A DNA stretch of 64,000 nucleotides from Archangium sp. (GTDB taxonomy: Bacteria > Myxococcota > Myxococcia > Myxococcales > Myxococcaceae). Under the pieces are notes generated by a model. The model was not told the origin of the DNA, made no database searches, and saw nothing but the letters and a program-made list of their open reading frames with translations. The stretch is taken from contig JAUXRX010000048.1 of assembly GCA_030681645.1 (NCBI GenBank), positions 1 to 64,000 of the forward strand. Reading direction: 5' to 3'. Below, piece after piece: positions 7,231 to 18,001 of this stretch; the stretch's first letter is position 1, and every line of letters begins with the position of its first letter. The translations under genes and the position numbers were made by a program.

Positions 7231-8001
7231 ATGCGCCTCGCCCTCGTCTGCCTCGTCGTCCTCTCCGGCTGCGCCTCGTCCCGCGCCGCCATGCCCACCC
7301 TCGCGCCGTACTCCCTCGCTGCGCTCCCCGCGCAGGCAGCCGTGCTCGAGGACAACCACTTCGCCCGCGACCGCATGGGCGTGGGTGAGCCCGAGCTCAG
7401 GCAGATCCTCGCCGCCCCCGTCTTCCTCGAGGAACACGCCCGCATCGGCGTGCTCCCCGTACGCACCGGGTATGCGCCTGATGACGGCGTGCCCGTCGAA
7501 GCGGCCCCGGCCACGCTCACCGACGCGCTCGACGGCAGCGGCCTGTTCGATCTCGCCTCGGAGATCTCCACCGAGTGGCCCACCACCAGCGGCACCGCCG
7601 GCCTGCGCGAGCTCGCCGCCCGCTACCGCACCGAATACGTGCTGCTCTACCGCCACCGCTTCGCCGACGCGACGCGCGCCAACGGCTTCGCGGCCGGCTT
7701 CGTCACCCTCATCGGCGCGCTCTTCCTGCCCGGCACCACCATCGAGTCAGCCGGCGTGCTCGAGGCCACCCTCTTCGACGTGAAGACCGGAACGATCCTC
7801 TTCACGGTGCACGAGCGGGTGCGGCGCGAGACGATCTCCCCCCCGCCGGGGGTGGAAGGGCAGCTCGCCGTCATGCACCGCGACATGGTCAAAGACGCCG
7901 CGAAGAAGCTCTCGGAACAGGTGCTCTTGCGCTGCCAAAGGCTCGTCACCACTCGGCCCGCAAACGCTGCACCCGTCGCCGAAGTCACTCCCAACTATTG
8001 A
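7231..8001 (+). CDS. Uncharacterised lipoprotein
   Basis: A 256-residue protein. A perfect ribosome binding site AAGGAGG at 7218-7224 lies six bases before ATG 7231, which decides the start. The signal peptide ends in the lipobox LSGC (Cys14), so the protein is lipidated and exported. The body includes a conserved-looking stretch around LAARYRTEYVLLYRHRFADA and ATLFDVKTGTILFTVHERV, similar to lipoproteins that combine several envelope parameters, but I do not recognise a named domain. No clear operon partner; the cytochrome gene starts 43 bases downstream. Confidence 0.75.
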   Translation: MRLALVCLVVLSGCASSRAAMPTLAPYSLAALPAQAAVLEDNHFARDRMGVGEPELRQILAAPVFLEEHARIGVLPVRTGYAPDDGVPVEAAPATLTDALDGSGLFDLASEISTEWPTTSGTAGLRELAARYRTEYVLLYRHRFADATRANGFAAGFVTLIGALFLPGTTIESAGVLEATLFDVKTGTILFTVHERVRRETISPPPGVEGQLAVMHRDMVKDAAKKLSEQVLLRCQRLVTTRPANAAPVAEVTPNY

Positions 8002-8044
8002 GGGGACTTCCGCCAAGGCACACACGCTGCATTCCTTTCGTCGC

Positions 8045-8500
8045 ATGCGCACTCTTCTCCTGCTGGCCGCTCTCGTTGCTGCCCCGGCGTTCGCGCAAGG
8101 CAGCATCTTCCCTGACAAGAACCTGAAGAAAGCCGCGAAGCAGCTCGAGGCGAGCTCCGTGTCGCAGGAGGTGAGGGACTTCCTCAAGCTCAAGATGAAG
8201 GCCCACAGCAAGGAAATGCAGGAGCTCTCTGTCGCCGTCGCCACCGTGCGGCTCATCGACGTGCAGCGCCTCGCGCAGGACATCGCCAACGAGCCCCGCC
8301 TCGACCCGTCCGTGGGGCCCGCGGTGAAGCTGCCCCCGCGCTACTTCGAGCTCCAGGACGAGGGGAAGAAGCGGGCCCAGGCCCTCTCCGAGGCCGCGAA
8401 GGCCAATGAGATGAGCGGGACCCTGGAGAAGTACGGACAGGTCGTGGAGAACTGCATGGCTTGCCATGCAGCGTTCAGGGCGCAGGTGATGGCGAAGTAA
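8045..8500 (+). CDS. Periplasmic c-type cytochrome (cytochrome c' -like)
   Basis: A 151-residue protein with a cleavable signal peptide ([18 protein letters not shown]). A single haem-binding motif C-M-A-C-H lies at the C-terminus (about residues 138-142), preceded by helical sequence. One C-terminal CXXCH on a four-helix-like protein is the layout of cytochromes c'. These bind haem in the periplasm and handle electrons or gases such as NO. No oxidoreductase partner is adjacent. It is convergent with rpoD, separated by a hairpin repeat. Confidence 0.8.
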   Translation: MRTLLLLAALVAAPAFAQGSIFPDKNLKKAAKQLEASSVSQEVRDFLKLKMKAHSKEMQELSVAVATVRLIDVQRLAQDIANEPRLDPSVGPAVKLPPRYFELQDEGKKRAQALSEAAKANEMSGTLEKYGQVVENCMACHAAFRAQVMAK

Positions 8501-8502
8501 GG

Positions 8503-8542
8503 CCCCTCACCCTGACCCTCTCCCCGCTTCGCAGGGAGAGGG
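8503..8542. terminator. Hairpin repeat between convergent genes (copy 1)
   Basis: Perfect 9-bp arms CCCTCTCCC (8516-8524) and GGGAGAGGG (8534-8542) flank a 9-base loop, three bases after the cytochrome stop and ten before the rpoD stop. A near-identical element lies at 58508-58549, also between two convergent genes. It probably ends transcription from both sides and belongs to a dispersed palindromic repeat family. Confidence 0.7.
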
Positions 8543-8551
8543 AATACGGAG

Positions 8552-10759
<2,208 letters not shown>

Positions 10760-10855
10760 GCGAGGTGGTCTCCGACTGGAGGAAAGCCGTGGGACTGGTG
10801 AACCGGCCGCCCTTAGCTCATTTGCAGGGCTTCATACAATTGAACCGGTGAGACT

Positions 10856-12616
10856 TCATTTTTGTGACAGCAGCTGCCTCTTGAGGTCGAGCAGCGCACC
10901 CCGTTCAGTCAGGAGGTCCCGCGAGTCCTGGGTGAGCTCCGAGGTGCCCCCGAGGGTGTTCGCTGTCTCCCGTGCAATGAACGCCAACCGATCATCGATG
11001 GCGCGCAACTTGAGCCTTTTACACACCGAGGCGAACGCCTGTTCCAGTGAGGTCTCGTCGCTCGGCAACATGTCTCTGCTCTTGGTGAGGGCGGCCTTCG
11101 TCGTCTCCCCCGTCTCGTAGAGCGCGTCCTCCGCGCTCCCCCCGGTCTGAAGAGCAGCCACAAGATGCCGTAATCCCATGTGTTTGAGCTCGTCGCGGAC
11201 GCGGAACTCGTCCTTGGCCAGCAGCCGCTTGTCTTTGAGGATCGCCGCCATCCAGCTCGACTCCAGCTGATCAGGCGCGGGCTCGTCTGGCACCTTCGGG
11301 GCCGGCTTGGGCACGGCCTTCACCGGGGGCGGGGCCTTGCTGCGCAGGGCCGTCTCCAGCTCCGAGGCGGGCAGCCCGAAGGTCTTGGCCATGGCCCCGA
11401 ACAGGGCGCTGCGGGTCAGCCCCACCGGCACCTGGGCGGCGATGGGGCGGAAGCGATCCAGTGCGGCCATCTTTTCTTCGAACTCGGAATCGACCCCACC
11501 CGGAAGGAGGGTCTGGAACAGGTGGGCGCTCAGCGAGCTGGCGTCGCGCACCAGGGCCTGGACGGCGTCGGCCCCTGCCTTTCTGGCGAAGGTGTCGGGG
11601 TCTTCACCTTCGGGCAGCACGGCCACGCGGCAGTTCACGCCACCGGCGAACAGGGCCCCCGCGAGGCGCTCCACCGCCTTGCGGCCGGCCTCGTCACCGT
11701 CGAGCAGCAGCACCAGCTCCTTCGCCTCGAGCCTGTTCAAGAGACTCAGGTGACCCGGCGTGAGCGCCGTCGAGCACAGGGCCACCGCGTTCTTCACGCC
11801 CGCCTGGTGCATGCCGATCGCGTCGAAGTAGCCCTCGCAGAGCACCGCCGACTTCTTCTTGCGGATCTCGTCGCGCGCCTGGTCGGTCGCGTAGAGGATC
11901 TCGGACTTGTTGTAGAGCCGGTTCTCTTTCGAGTTGAGGTACTTGGGCCCGTCATCGCCCTCGAGCAGGCGCCCGCCGAACGCGATGGTGCGGCCCTCGG
12001 GCGAGCGAATGGGAATGATCACCCGCCCGCGGAACATGTCGTAGTAGCCCTCGCCCTTGCTGCGCGGAGAGCACAGCCCGGCCTTCTCTCCGAAGGCGAG
12101 CAGCCCCCGCTCTCTCAACTGATCAGCCAGCTCGGTCCACGCCAGCGGGGCCCAGCCCAGGCCGAACGCCTTGATCAGATCGTCGGTGAGCCCACGGCTG
12201 TGCAGGTAGTCGCGCGCGTGGCGGCCCACCACCGGGTCCCAGAGCCGCTCGGAGAAGTGCGTCGCCGCGAAGTCCGTGGCGTCCTTCACCTGCTGCTTTT
12301 CCTGCATGCCGGGGTCGACCGCGGCCTCGATGTCGACGCCCAGCTCCTTTGCCAGGTCGCGCACCGTGTCGAGGAAGGTCTTCCCCATCAGCCGCTGCAC
12401 GAAGCTGATCGCGTCGCCGCCGGCCTGGCAGCCGAAGCACTTGAAGCGCTTCTCGTCGGGCCAGACGTAGAACGACGGCGACTTCTCCCCGTGAAACGGA
12501 CACAGGCCCTTGTAGCTGCGCCCCGACTTCTTCAGGTCGACCCCATGGCGCTGCACGAGCGCGATCATGTCGACGCGCTCCCGCACTTCCTGGATCTTCG
12601 AGTCGGGGATGAGCAA
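10856..12616 (-). CDS. dnaG: DNA primase DnaG
   Basis: A 586-residue primase that makes RNA primers at the replication fork. The N-terminal zinc-binding domain shows GLCPFHGEKSPSFYV then RFKCFGCQAGGD (Cys-His-Cys-Cys). The catalytic RNA-polymerase domain follows, with the TOPRIM motifs AVLCEGYFDAIGMH and LVLLLDGDEAGRKA (the metal-binding DGD). The C-terminal helicase-binding part is more diverged. The start is a TTG (12614-12616), three bases after the yqeY stop, so the two are probably translationally coupled. The position between rpsU/yqeY and rpoD is the macromolecular-synthesis operon order known from many bacteria. Confidence 0.96.
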   Translation of the reverse strand: MLIPDSKIQEVRERVDMIALVQRHGVDLKKSGRSYKGLCPFHGEKSPSFYVWPDEKRFKCFGCQAGGDAISFVQRLMGKTFLDTVRDLAKELGVDIEAAVDPGMQEKQQVKDATDFAATHFSERLWDPVVGRHARDYLHSRGLTDDLIKAFGLGWAPLAWTELADQLRERGLLAFGEKAGLCSPRSKGEGYYDMFRGRVIIPIRSPEGRTIAFGGRLLEGDDGPKYLNSKENRLYNKSEILYATDQARDEIRKKKSAVLCEGYFDAIGMHQAGVKNAVALCSTALTPGHLSLLNRLEAKELVLLLDGDEAGRKAVERLAGALFAGGVNCRVAVLPEGEDPDTFARKAGADAVQALVRDASSLSAHLFQTLLPGGVDSEFEEKMAALDRFRPIAAQVPVGLTRSALFGAMAKTFGLPASELETALRSKAPPPVKAVPKPAPKVPDEPAPDQLESSWMAAILKDKRLLAKDEFRVRDELKHMGLRHLVAALQTGGSAEDALYETGETTKAALTKSRDMLPSDETSLEQAFASVCKRLKLRAIDDRLAFIARETANTLGGTSELTQDSRDLLTERGALLDLKRQLLSQK

Positions 12617-12619
12617 GTT

Positions 12620-13078
12620 TCAGCCGAGCTTACCGAGCTGCAGCTTCACTTCGTCGCTGATGGCCTTGCCCTCGGCCTGCCCTTTGAGGCGGGGGGTGAC
12701 GATCTTCATCACCGAGCCCAGGTCCTTCATCGACTTCGCGCCCGCCTCGGTGATCGCCTTGCTGATCTCGGCGGAGAGCTGCTCGGCCGAGAGCTGGGTG
12801 GGCAGGTAGACCTGCAGCAGCGCGATCTCCTTCTCTTCCTTGTCGGCCAGATCGACGCGGTTGGCGGCCTTGTACTCGGCGGCGGCGTCGCGGCGCTGCT
12901 TCACCTGGGTGACGATCACCTGGATGATCGCGGGCTCGTCGAGCACCTTGTTGGCGGCCTCGACCTCTTTGTATTTCACCGCGCTCTTGATCGCGCGGAT
13001 CGTGCTGAGCTTCAGCTCGTCCTTCGCGCGCATCGCGTCCTTCAGGTCGGCGTCGAGACGCTCTCGCAGGGTTGCCAT
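12620..13078 (-). CDS. yqeY: GatB/YqeY domain protein
   Basis: About 152 residues of the YqeY family, homologous to the tail domain of the amidotransferase GatB: MATLRERLDADLKDAMRAKD, then KLSTIRAIKSAVKYKEVEA and the C-terminal MKDLGSVMKIVTPRLKGQAE with the GxVMK-type motif. The family is all-helical and cytoplasmic and may touch tRNA; its exact role is unsettled. It often sits between rpsU and dnaG, as here. An ATG 18 codons upstream would start inside the rpsU terminator hairpin, so the ATG at 13078 is preferred. Confidence 0.9.
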   Translation of the reverse strand: MATLRERLDADLKDAMRAKDELKLSTIRAIKSAVKYKEVEAANKVLDEPAIIQVIVTQVKQRRDAAAEYKAANRVDLADKEEKEIALLQVYLPTQLSAEQLSAEISKAITEAGAKSMKDLGSVMKIVTPRLKGQAEGKAISDEVKLQLGKLG

Positions 13079-13108
13079 GGCTTTGGTTCCTTGTCCTTTG
13101 AAACGAAA

Positions 13109-13139
13109 ACGGAGGTTGGCAGTTGATGCCAACCTCCGT
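13109..13139 (-). terminator. Rho-independent terminator/attenuator after rpsU
   Basis: Perfect 13-bp arms at 13109-13121 and 13127-13139 around a five-base loop. On the minus strand the stem is followed by TTTTCGTTT. It lies between rpsU and yqeY and should cut most transcripts after S21 while letting a fraction read into dnaG and rpoD, as the internal terminator does in the E. coli operon. Confidence 0.85.
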
Positions 13140-13161
13140 GTACTCCTGACGACTCAGGCCG

Positions 13162-13356
13162 TCAGTACGACCGGCGGTTCTTCTTCACCGCGCGCTTCTT
13201 GGCTGCGATGGCCTTCTTCTTCTTCTTCACGGAGGGCTTCTCGTAGTGCTCGCGCTTGCGGATCTCGGAAAGGATGCCGGCCTTCTCGGTGGCCTTCTTG
13301 AAACGCTTGAGGGCCCCCTCGATGGACTCGCCGTCCTTCAGTTTGATGGTGGTCAT
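13162..13356 (-). CDS. rpsU: Ribosomal protein S21
   Basis: A 64-residue protein of the 30S subunit: [20 protein letters not shown], then [20 protein letters not shown] and a very basic tail ([20 protein letters not shown]). S21 binds near the anti-Shine-Dalgarno end of 16S rRNA and helps mRNA recruitment. The length and sequence are typical. It is the first gene of the macromolecular-synthesis operon and carries an exceptionally strong ribosome binding site. Confidence 0.97.
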   Translation of the reverse strand: MTTIKLKDGESIEGALKRFKKATEKAGILSEIRKREHYEKPSVKKKKKAIAAKKRAVKKNRRSY

Positions 13357-13359
13357 GTG

Positions 13360-13369
13360 TCACCTCCTT
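13360..13369 (-). promoter_or_regulatory. Extended Shine-Dalgarno of rpsU
   Basis: On the minus strand AAGGAGGTGA, a ten-base match to the 3' end of 16S rRNA, sits three bases before the S21 ATG. It fixes the start and predicts high expression. Such long pairing is unusual in this window and is notable because S21 itself works at the anti-Shine-Dalgarno. Confidence 0.85.
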
Positions 13370-13443
13370 CCGAGACGTGCTGCTTCACAGGGCCGGGCGT
13401 GTGACACAGGCCCCCGGGCCCACGCAAGCAATCATCTCGACAG

Positions 13444-13526
13444 AAAAGGGGGACAGGCTGCTTTTCCCGTCGCCCGCGTTCTCCCGTTATCGAAGCCCGA
13501 CGGGAAAAGCAGCCTGTCCCCCTTTT
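13444..13526. repeat. 29-bp perfect inverted repeat (REP/MITE-like)
   Basis: Arms at 13444-13472 and 13498-13526 are exact reverse complements over 29 bases, separated by 25 bases. The core reads GGGGGACAGGCTGCTTTTCC. The element lies between rpsU and the FHA gene, just behind the latter's stop. The GGGGACAGGCT core is of the type I recall near REP-associated tyrosine transposases, but no transposase is encoded here. It could also act as a transcription terminator. Confidence 0.85.
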
Positions 13527-13531
13527 TCAGC

Positions 13532-14737
13532 TCATCTCGCGGTGACGCGGAAGACCGTGCTGCCCAGGCGCACCCGGGTGCCCTCGAGCACCTTGCGCTC
13601 GGCGCTCGGAGGCAACATCACGAACGTGCCGGCGCGCGCCGACTTGTCGACGATCTCCAGCGCGGGCCCCGCGGGCCGGAGCTCGGCGTGCAGCAGGGCC
13701 ATCGACTCGTCCTCGGGAAAGCGCACCACCGTGCCTTCACGGCCGATGGTCACCACGCCGCGCAGCACCCAGGTGCGGCCCGGGCGGGCCCCCACCAGCA
13801 CGTGCTCGAGCCGCCACGACGCCGCGGGGCGGGGCGCGCCGTAGGGCCAGGGCGCTTCGGCCGGCGCCGTGTCGAGGGGGCCCAGGTACCGCAGCCGCTG
13901 CAGCCCGGCCGAGAACGAGTCGCCCGGCATCAGCCGCTGCGGCGCGTCGATGGAAAGCCACGTGCCCGACGCGCTGCCGCCATCGGAGATCCACAGCTCG
14001 CCGCCGCGCTGGAAGAACGAGGCGTGCGCCGACGACATGAAGAGATCTTCCTCGACGTCGAGCACGCCCAGCCCCTTGCCGATCAACATCGGCCGCTTGC
14101 TCACGGGGATGCTGGTGCCGGTATGCGGGCCGGTGAGCACCTCGAGTGACCAGCTGCGCGCGAGGGCGGGGTTGGTGGCGGTCGACCGCACGGCCTCGAG
14201 CTGCGGCTGCGTCGACGAGGCGGTGAGGGGCGGCTTCTCCGGCACCACCAGCGAGAGGTGGCGATCGGTGCGCTCCTCGCGCTTCTCCGGCCGCTCAGGC
14301 ACCACCGGCACGCGGATCGTCGGGGGCGAGGGAACGAGCGAGCTCGGCGCAGAGACGAACGGGAGATCAGGCCCCGGCAGGTCGGTGGGCGCCCCGGTGC
14401 CGGGGAAGGTGGTGCGCCGCACCAGGCCCGGCGGTACTTCGCGCTGAAGGGCCGGCAACGGCTCGAGCGGCGTGCTGCCCGTCTCGGAGAGCGGAGGGAT
14501 CTTGAACGTGCCCGGCGGGATCACCGACTGGGTCTCGTGGGGAATCGGCGCCTTCGGAGGCAGCGTGCCCGGGCTGGTGGGGGACCCCGCCGACTTCATC
14601 GCCTGGCGCGCCCGCTCGTGGCTGGGGTCGATCCGCAGCACCTGGGCGAGGAGGTCCTCCGCGCCGGCGCGATCGCCCTGCACCATCAGCCAGATGGCTG
14701 CTTCGACCATCTGGTCGATGGAGCGCGTGCCCGTCAC
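13532..14737 (-). CDS. Protein with TPR-like N-terminus and two FHA domains
   Basis: A 401-residue protein from GTG 14737. Residues 1-50 form a helical hairpin pair ending AEDLLAQVLRIDPSHERARQ, a single TPR-like unit. A Pro-rich linker (about 55-190) follows. Two FHA phosphothreonine-binding folds come next: one around RPMLIGKGLGVLDVEEDL with SSAHASFFQRGGELWISDGG, the second around TIGREGTVVRFPEDESMALL with a late KSARAGTFV loop. The second has the GR and loop residues of a binding-competent FHA better than the first. No membrane segment. FHA proteins read out Ser/Thr kinase signalling, which is abundant in myxobacteria. Confidence 0.75.
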   Translation of the reverse strand: MTGTRSIDQMVEAAIWLMVQGDRAGAEDLLAQVLRIDPSHERARQAMKSAGSPTSPGTLPPKAPIPHETQSVIPPGTFKIPPLSETGSTPLEPLPALQREVPPGLVRRTTFPGTGAPTDLPGPDLPFVSAPSSLVPSPPTIRVPVVPERPEKREERTDRHLSLVVPEKPPLTASSTQPQLEAVRSTATNPALARSWSLEVLTGPHTGTSIPVSKRPMLIGKGLGVLDVEEDLFMSSAHASFFQRGGELWISDGGSASGTWLSIDAPQRLMPGDSFSAGLQRLRYLGPLDTAPAEAPWPYGAPRPAASWRLEHVLVGARPGRTWVLRGVVTIGREGTVVRFPEDESMALLHAELRPAGPALEIVDKSARAGTFVMLPPSAERKVLEGTRVRLGSTVFRVTAR

Positions 14738-14763
14738 GGTGGCGGGGATAGCACACGTCTCCC

Positions 14764-14785
14764 TTCACCCCGAGCCGGTTGATGG
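14764..14785. repeat. Dispersed HPEP-type repeat, copy E
   Basis: TTCACCCCGAGCCGGTTGAT resembles copies at about 7089-7105, 17953-17978, 30369-30394 and 63573-63598. In one plus-strand frame it would read HPEPVDG, the signature of this widespread bacterial repeat. It sits in the gap between the FHA and PHP genes. Confidence 0.55.
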
Positions 14786-14819
14786 AAGCGCCGATCGAGC
14801 TCCACAACCCTGCGAGCGC

Positions 14820-17800
14820 TCAATGCGTGTGAAACACCTCGCCCCAGCGGAGGGCCTGCTCCCCGGGCTCGAGGCGTCGCGGCTCGAGCGGAACGGGAAG
14901 CGGCGCTGGCTGCACCCGGCTGCGCACGCGCGCGAACGGAGGGTGATCGTACCCGTTGCCGTCCGCGTCGATGAGGATGGGGTTGGTGAACGCGAACGGC
15001 GTCGCGAAGGGGCCACCACCCGGGTACGGGTAGAGCACCGGCGCGAGCGACTTCGAGCCGTACACCATCGCCACCAGCCAGTTGTCCGTCGTGGGCGCGG
15101 GGAGGCGGAAGGTGACCACCTTGCGGTAGCGATGGAAGCTCTGCGCGCCGTCGGTGGTGACGAGCTCGCGGTCGCCGGCGGTCAGCGCCACGGCCCGGGT
15201 CGCGCTGATGCTCGCGGCGGGCCAGTTCGAGTTGGTGACGCCCCCACAGGAGACGCGGGTGGTGCGCGCGCGCGGGCTCATCGGGTCGAGGGGACACGCG
15301 CCGTCGTCGGCGGTGGTGTGCAGGTAGAGCTCGACCTTCGTGACGTCGAGGTAGTCGGGCACCTGCACCTCGACCGTGACGCCCAGCTCCCTCGCGTCAG
15401 GCGGGACCGTGCCGCCGATGCCCACCGGCACGGTGACGATCGCCCCCGTGCCGTCGACGCGATACGCGCGCGCGGTCACGAAGGGTCCGTTCGAGGTGAC
15501 CGCCCGCATCGCGTTGAGCCGGGAGCTGAGCACGGTGGGGTCGAGCTGTGCGGGCTCGTCGACGCCCACCTCGACCCAGGTGCGCCAGCCCGTGGCCAGC
15601 AGCCCGTAGTGCGTGTCTGACACGCCCGTGCCCGCCACCAGCAGGCCGCGGGACAGCAGGGTGAACCAGTCGTTGAACTTCCCGCGCGCGAGCGTGGCGC
15701 TGCCGTCGAGGAAGTCGTCGCCCGGGTTGAGCACCTCGAGCGCGTCGAAGTCGGCGCTGATCAGCTTCGTGTCGTCGGCGGTCGCGCCGGGCTGCGGCGT
15801 CATGCGCAGGGTGGCCGGGTCGACGTGCGTGGCGAGCGTGTCGGTGTCGAGCTGCAGCGCGGTGAAGCCGCCCAGCGACCCGCGCGCGTGGTTCACCTGG
15901 ATGGTGCGGGCCCCGAGCCGGCGGCCCTCGGCGAAGATCTCTGCCACGGTGAGCGTGGCGCCTTCGCCGCCCGCCCAGTCGAGCGCGCCGCCGTTGGTGC
16001 GGTTCGCCGGGTCGAGGGTGAGGGGAAAGAGGTTGTAGTGGCCCCATTCCATCGGGCTGACCTCTTCGCCGATCACCGAGGCGAGGTATGGGCCCAGGCC
16101 GCTCTGCGCGATGATCGGCGCGAAGTCGGTGACCACGTCGTGATCGGTGCTGACGATCACGTCGAGCCCGTCGCCTGCGAACGTGAGGGCGCGCTTCGTG
16201 TTGTCGATGATCGAGTCGGGGCTGTTGACCGCGTGCACGTGGAAGTCGGCGCTCATCCACCCCGTGGTGTCGAGCACCCGCGCCAGCACCGCGCTCACCG
16301 TGGCGTCGGCGGTGCGCAGATCGACCGCCTGGCCGGGGATCGCCGGGTACGCGGCCGGGTGCACCGAATATTCCGGGCCGCGGCTGACCAGCACCGCGTA
16401 CTGGCCCGCCGGCACGTCGAAGGTGGCGGTGCCTGACGGGCCGATCCACCCGATGAAGGCGATCTGATCGGGCAGCGGGTCCTTGGTCACGTCGGTGTAG
16501 AGCACGAGCGACTTGTGCGTCACCGCGCACGGGCCGTTGCTGCAGAGCACCGTCACCTTCGCCGGCATCGGGCCGCCGTTGGCCTCGCGCACGGTGACCG
16601 TGAGTCGCCGGGGCGGATCGAGGTCGAGCATCACGGTGGCGGGCGAGGTGGAGAGCGTGACGTTCTGCTTCGCCGACGGGGAGCGGCCCTCGAGCCAGGC
16701 CGACACCTGGTACGGCTTGACCGGCAGCTTCCCGGAGAAGGTGCCGTCGGCCGCCGTGAAGAAGACCGCTCGATCCGTCGCCGACTCGAACACCACGCGC
16801 GCGTTCGGCACCGGGGTCGGGCCCGCGCGGACCGCCCCGCTGAAGTCACCGAGCACCGCGCCGGTCAGGGGGGCGCGGTTCGTCTCGATCAACGTCGAGA
16901 GGGCGCCGAGGTCCTTCGCCACCCAGAAGTCGCGCGCGTGGACTCCGTAGCCGAGCGGGGGAATGCGCAGCTCGCCGAAGCGGGGGGCGACGGTGTCTTC
17001 GACCCAGGAGGCGAGCCCCAGCAACCCGTTCGCGCCCACGATCGTGCCGGTGATGCCCGCCACCGACAACGTCGCGTTCTGCGGCTCGGGGATCAGCGCA
17101 CTGCCCCCGCGGTAGGGGGCATAACCGTAGGCGATGCGGTCGCCCTGGTAGCCAAACCACGACATCTGGTCGAGCGAGAAGCAGACGCCGCCGAAGCCGA
17201 AGCCGTAGGTGCACGCGCGCGGGTTGAAGAACTCGAGCACGTAGCCGGGGTCGGTGAGATCTCCGACGGCCAGCGCGCTGGTCTCGCGGTTGTCGGTGCT
17301 GCAGAAGCCGGTGACGAAGCGCACGCGGTGCTCGCCGGGGTTGAGCACGAAGTAGTTGGTGATGCGCAGCGGCATGGCCACGTAGGGGTCCGCGTAGGGC
17401 ACCCGGCCGAGCGATTCGATCAGCTTGTTGCGAATCGAGAGGTAGTCGTTGGGCGCGTCGACCCCGGAGATCGCGACGATCACCGAGCCGCCGTCGGCGC
17501 CGTCGCTGAGCAGCTCGTATTGATCGGGCTTGAGGGTGCGGCCGAAGTTGTAGAGCAGGCCCACCTCGCCGAACTGATCGTTGCCGGTGCCGGCGCCGGC
17601 GCCGGCGAGATCGGCGTCGATGATCGTGCCGCCATAGGGCAGGGGGCCGAACGCGCGGCCTTCGGCCTGCACCACCACGCGGATCTTCTCGTTCTCGATC
17701 AGGAAGTCGCCGAGCTTCCCGTGGGCGTTGGGTCCGGTGAGCAGTTGGCTGGCCGCGTCGATGCGCCTGCCGCGCGCCGCGCCGCTGCCGGTGATGAAGG

Positions 17801-17996
17801 ACGCCAGCTCGACGTCGCAGCGGCCCGTGGGAAGCCCGGCATCGAAGCCGCCCGCGTCGGCGCCCGCGTCGAGCCCGCCATCACCTTGTGAGCCCCCGTC
17901 GCAGACGCACCCGCCGAGGATCGCCGCCACCAGCACGAGCCAGCACCCAACCCGTTCACCCCGAGCGGAGTCGAGGGGCTTCGTCACACGGAACAC
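14820..17996 (-). CDS. Large lipoprotein with PHP metallo-esterase domain (CehA/McbA-like)
   Basis: About 1058 residues. The signal peptide ends in LGGC, so the protein is lipidated, and a Gly/Asp/Ala-rich spacer (GGLDAGADAGGFDAG) follows, common in myxobacterial lipoproteins. The first half has beta-rich and carboxypeptidase-regulatory-like segments (GTFSGKLPVKPYQVSAWLEG). The middle carries a PHP domain: MSADFHVHAVNSPDS, then VIVSTDHDVVTDF, EEVSPMEWGHYNLFPL and SDTHYG, whose His and Asp residues bind metals. CehA-type enzymes hydrolyse esters; the substrate here is unknown. The start is uncertain (GTG 17996 or 17987) because codons further upstream overlap the neighbouring methyltransferase gene; part of the signal region (PLDSARGERVG) is coded by a repeat. 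Confidence 0.8.
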   Translation of the reverse strand: MFRVTKPLDSARGERVGCWLVLVAAILGGCVCDGGSQGDGGLDAGADAGGFDAGLPTGRCDVELASFITGSGAARGRRIDAASQLLTGPNAHGKLGDFLIENEKIRVVVQAEGRAFGPLPYGGTIIDADLAGAGAGTGNDQFGEVGLLYNFGRTLKPDQYELLSDGADGGSVIVAISGVDAPNDYLSIRNKLIESLGRVPYADPYVAMPLRITNYFVLNPGEHRVRFVTGFCSTDNRETSALAVGDLTDPGYVLEFFNPRACTYGFGFGGVCFSLDQMSWFGYQGDRIAYGYAPYRGGSALIPEPQNATLSVAGITGTIVGANGLLGLASWVEDTVAPRFGELRIPPLGYGVHARDFWVAKDLGALSTLIETNRAPLTGAVLGDFSGAVRAGPTPVPNARVVFESATDRAVFFTAADGTFSGKLPVKPYQVSAWLEGRSPSAKQNVTLSTSPATVMLDLDPPRRLTVTVREANGGPMPAKVTVLCSNGPCAVTHKSLVLYTDVTKDPLPDQIAFIGWIGPSGTATFDVPAGQYAVLVSRGPEYSVHPAAYPAIPGQAVDLRTADATVSAVLARVLDTTGWMSADFHVHAVNSPDSIIDNTKRALTFAGDGLDVIVSTDHDVVTDFAPIIAQSGLGPYLASVIGEEVSPMEWGHYNLFPLTLDPANRTNGGALDWAGGEGATLTVAEIFAEGRRLGARTIQVNHARGSLGGFTALQLDTDTLATHVDPATLRMTPQPGATADDTKLISADFDALEVLNPGDDFLDGSATLARGKFNDWFTLLSRGLLVAGTGVSDTHYGLLATGWRTWVEVGVDEPAQLDPTVLSSRLNAMRAVTSNGPFVTARAYRVDGTGAIVTVPVGIGGTVPPDARELGVTVEVQVPDYLDVTKVELYLHTTADDGACPLDPMSPRARTTRVSCGGVTNSNWPAASISATRAVALTAGDRELVTTDGAQSFHRYRKVVTFRLPAPTTDNWLVAMVYGSKSLAPVLYPYPGGGPFATPFAFTNPILIDADGNGYDHPPFARVRSRVQPAPLPVPLEPRRLEPGEQALRWGEVFHTH
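17953..17978. repeat. Dispersed HPEP-type repeat, copy B, inside a coding region
   Basis: CGTTCACCCCGAGCGGAGTC and the following GAGGGG match the copy at 30369-30394 with two differences. It lies inside the signal-peptide region of the PHP lipoprotein gene, coding PLDSARGERV on the minus strand. Confidence 0.7.
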
Positions 17997-18001
17997 GTTC
18001 G

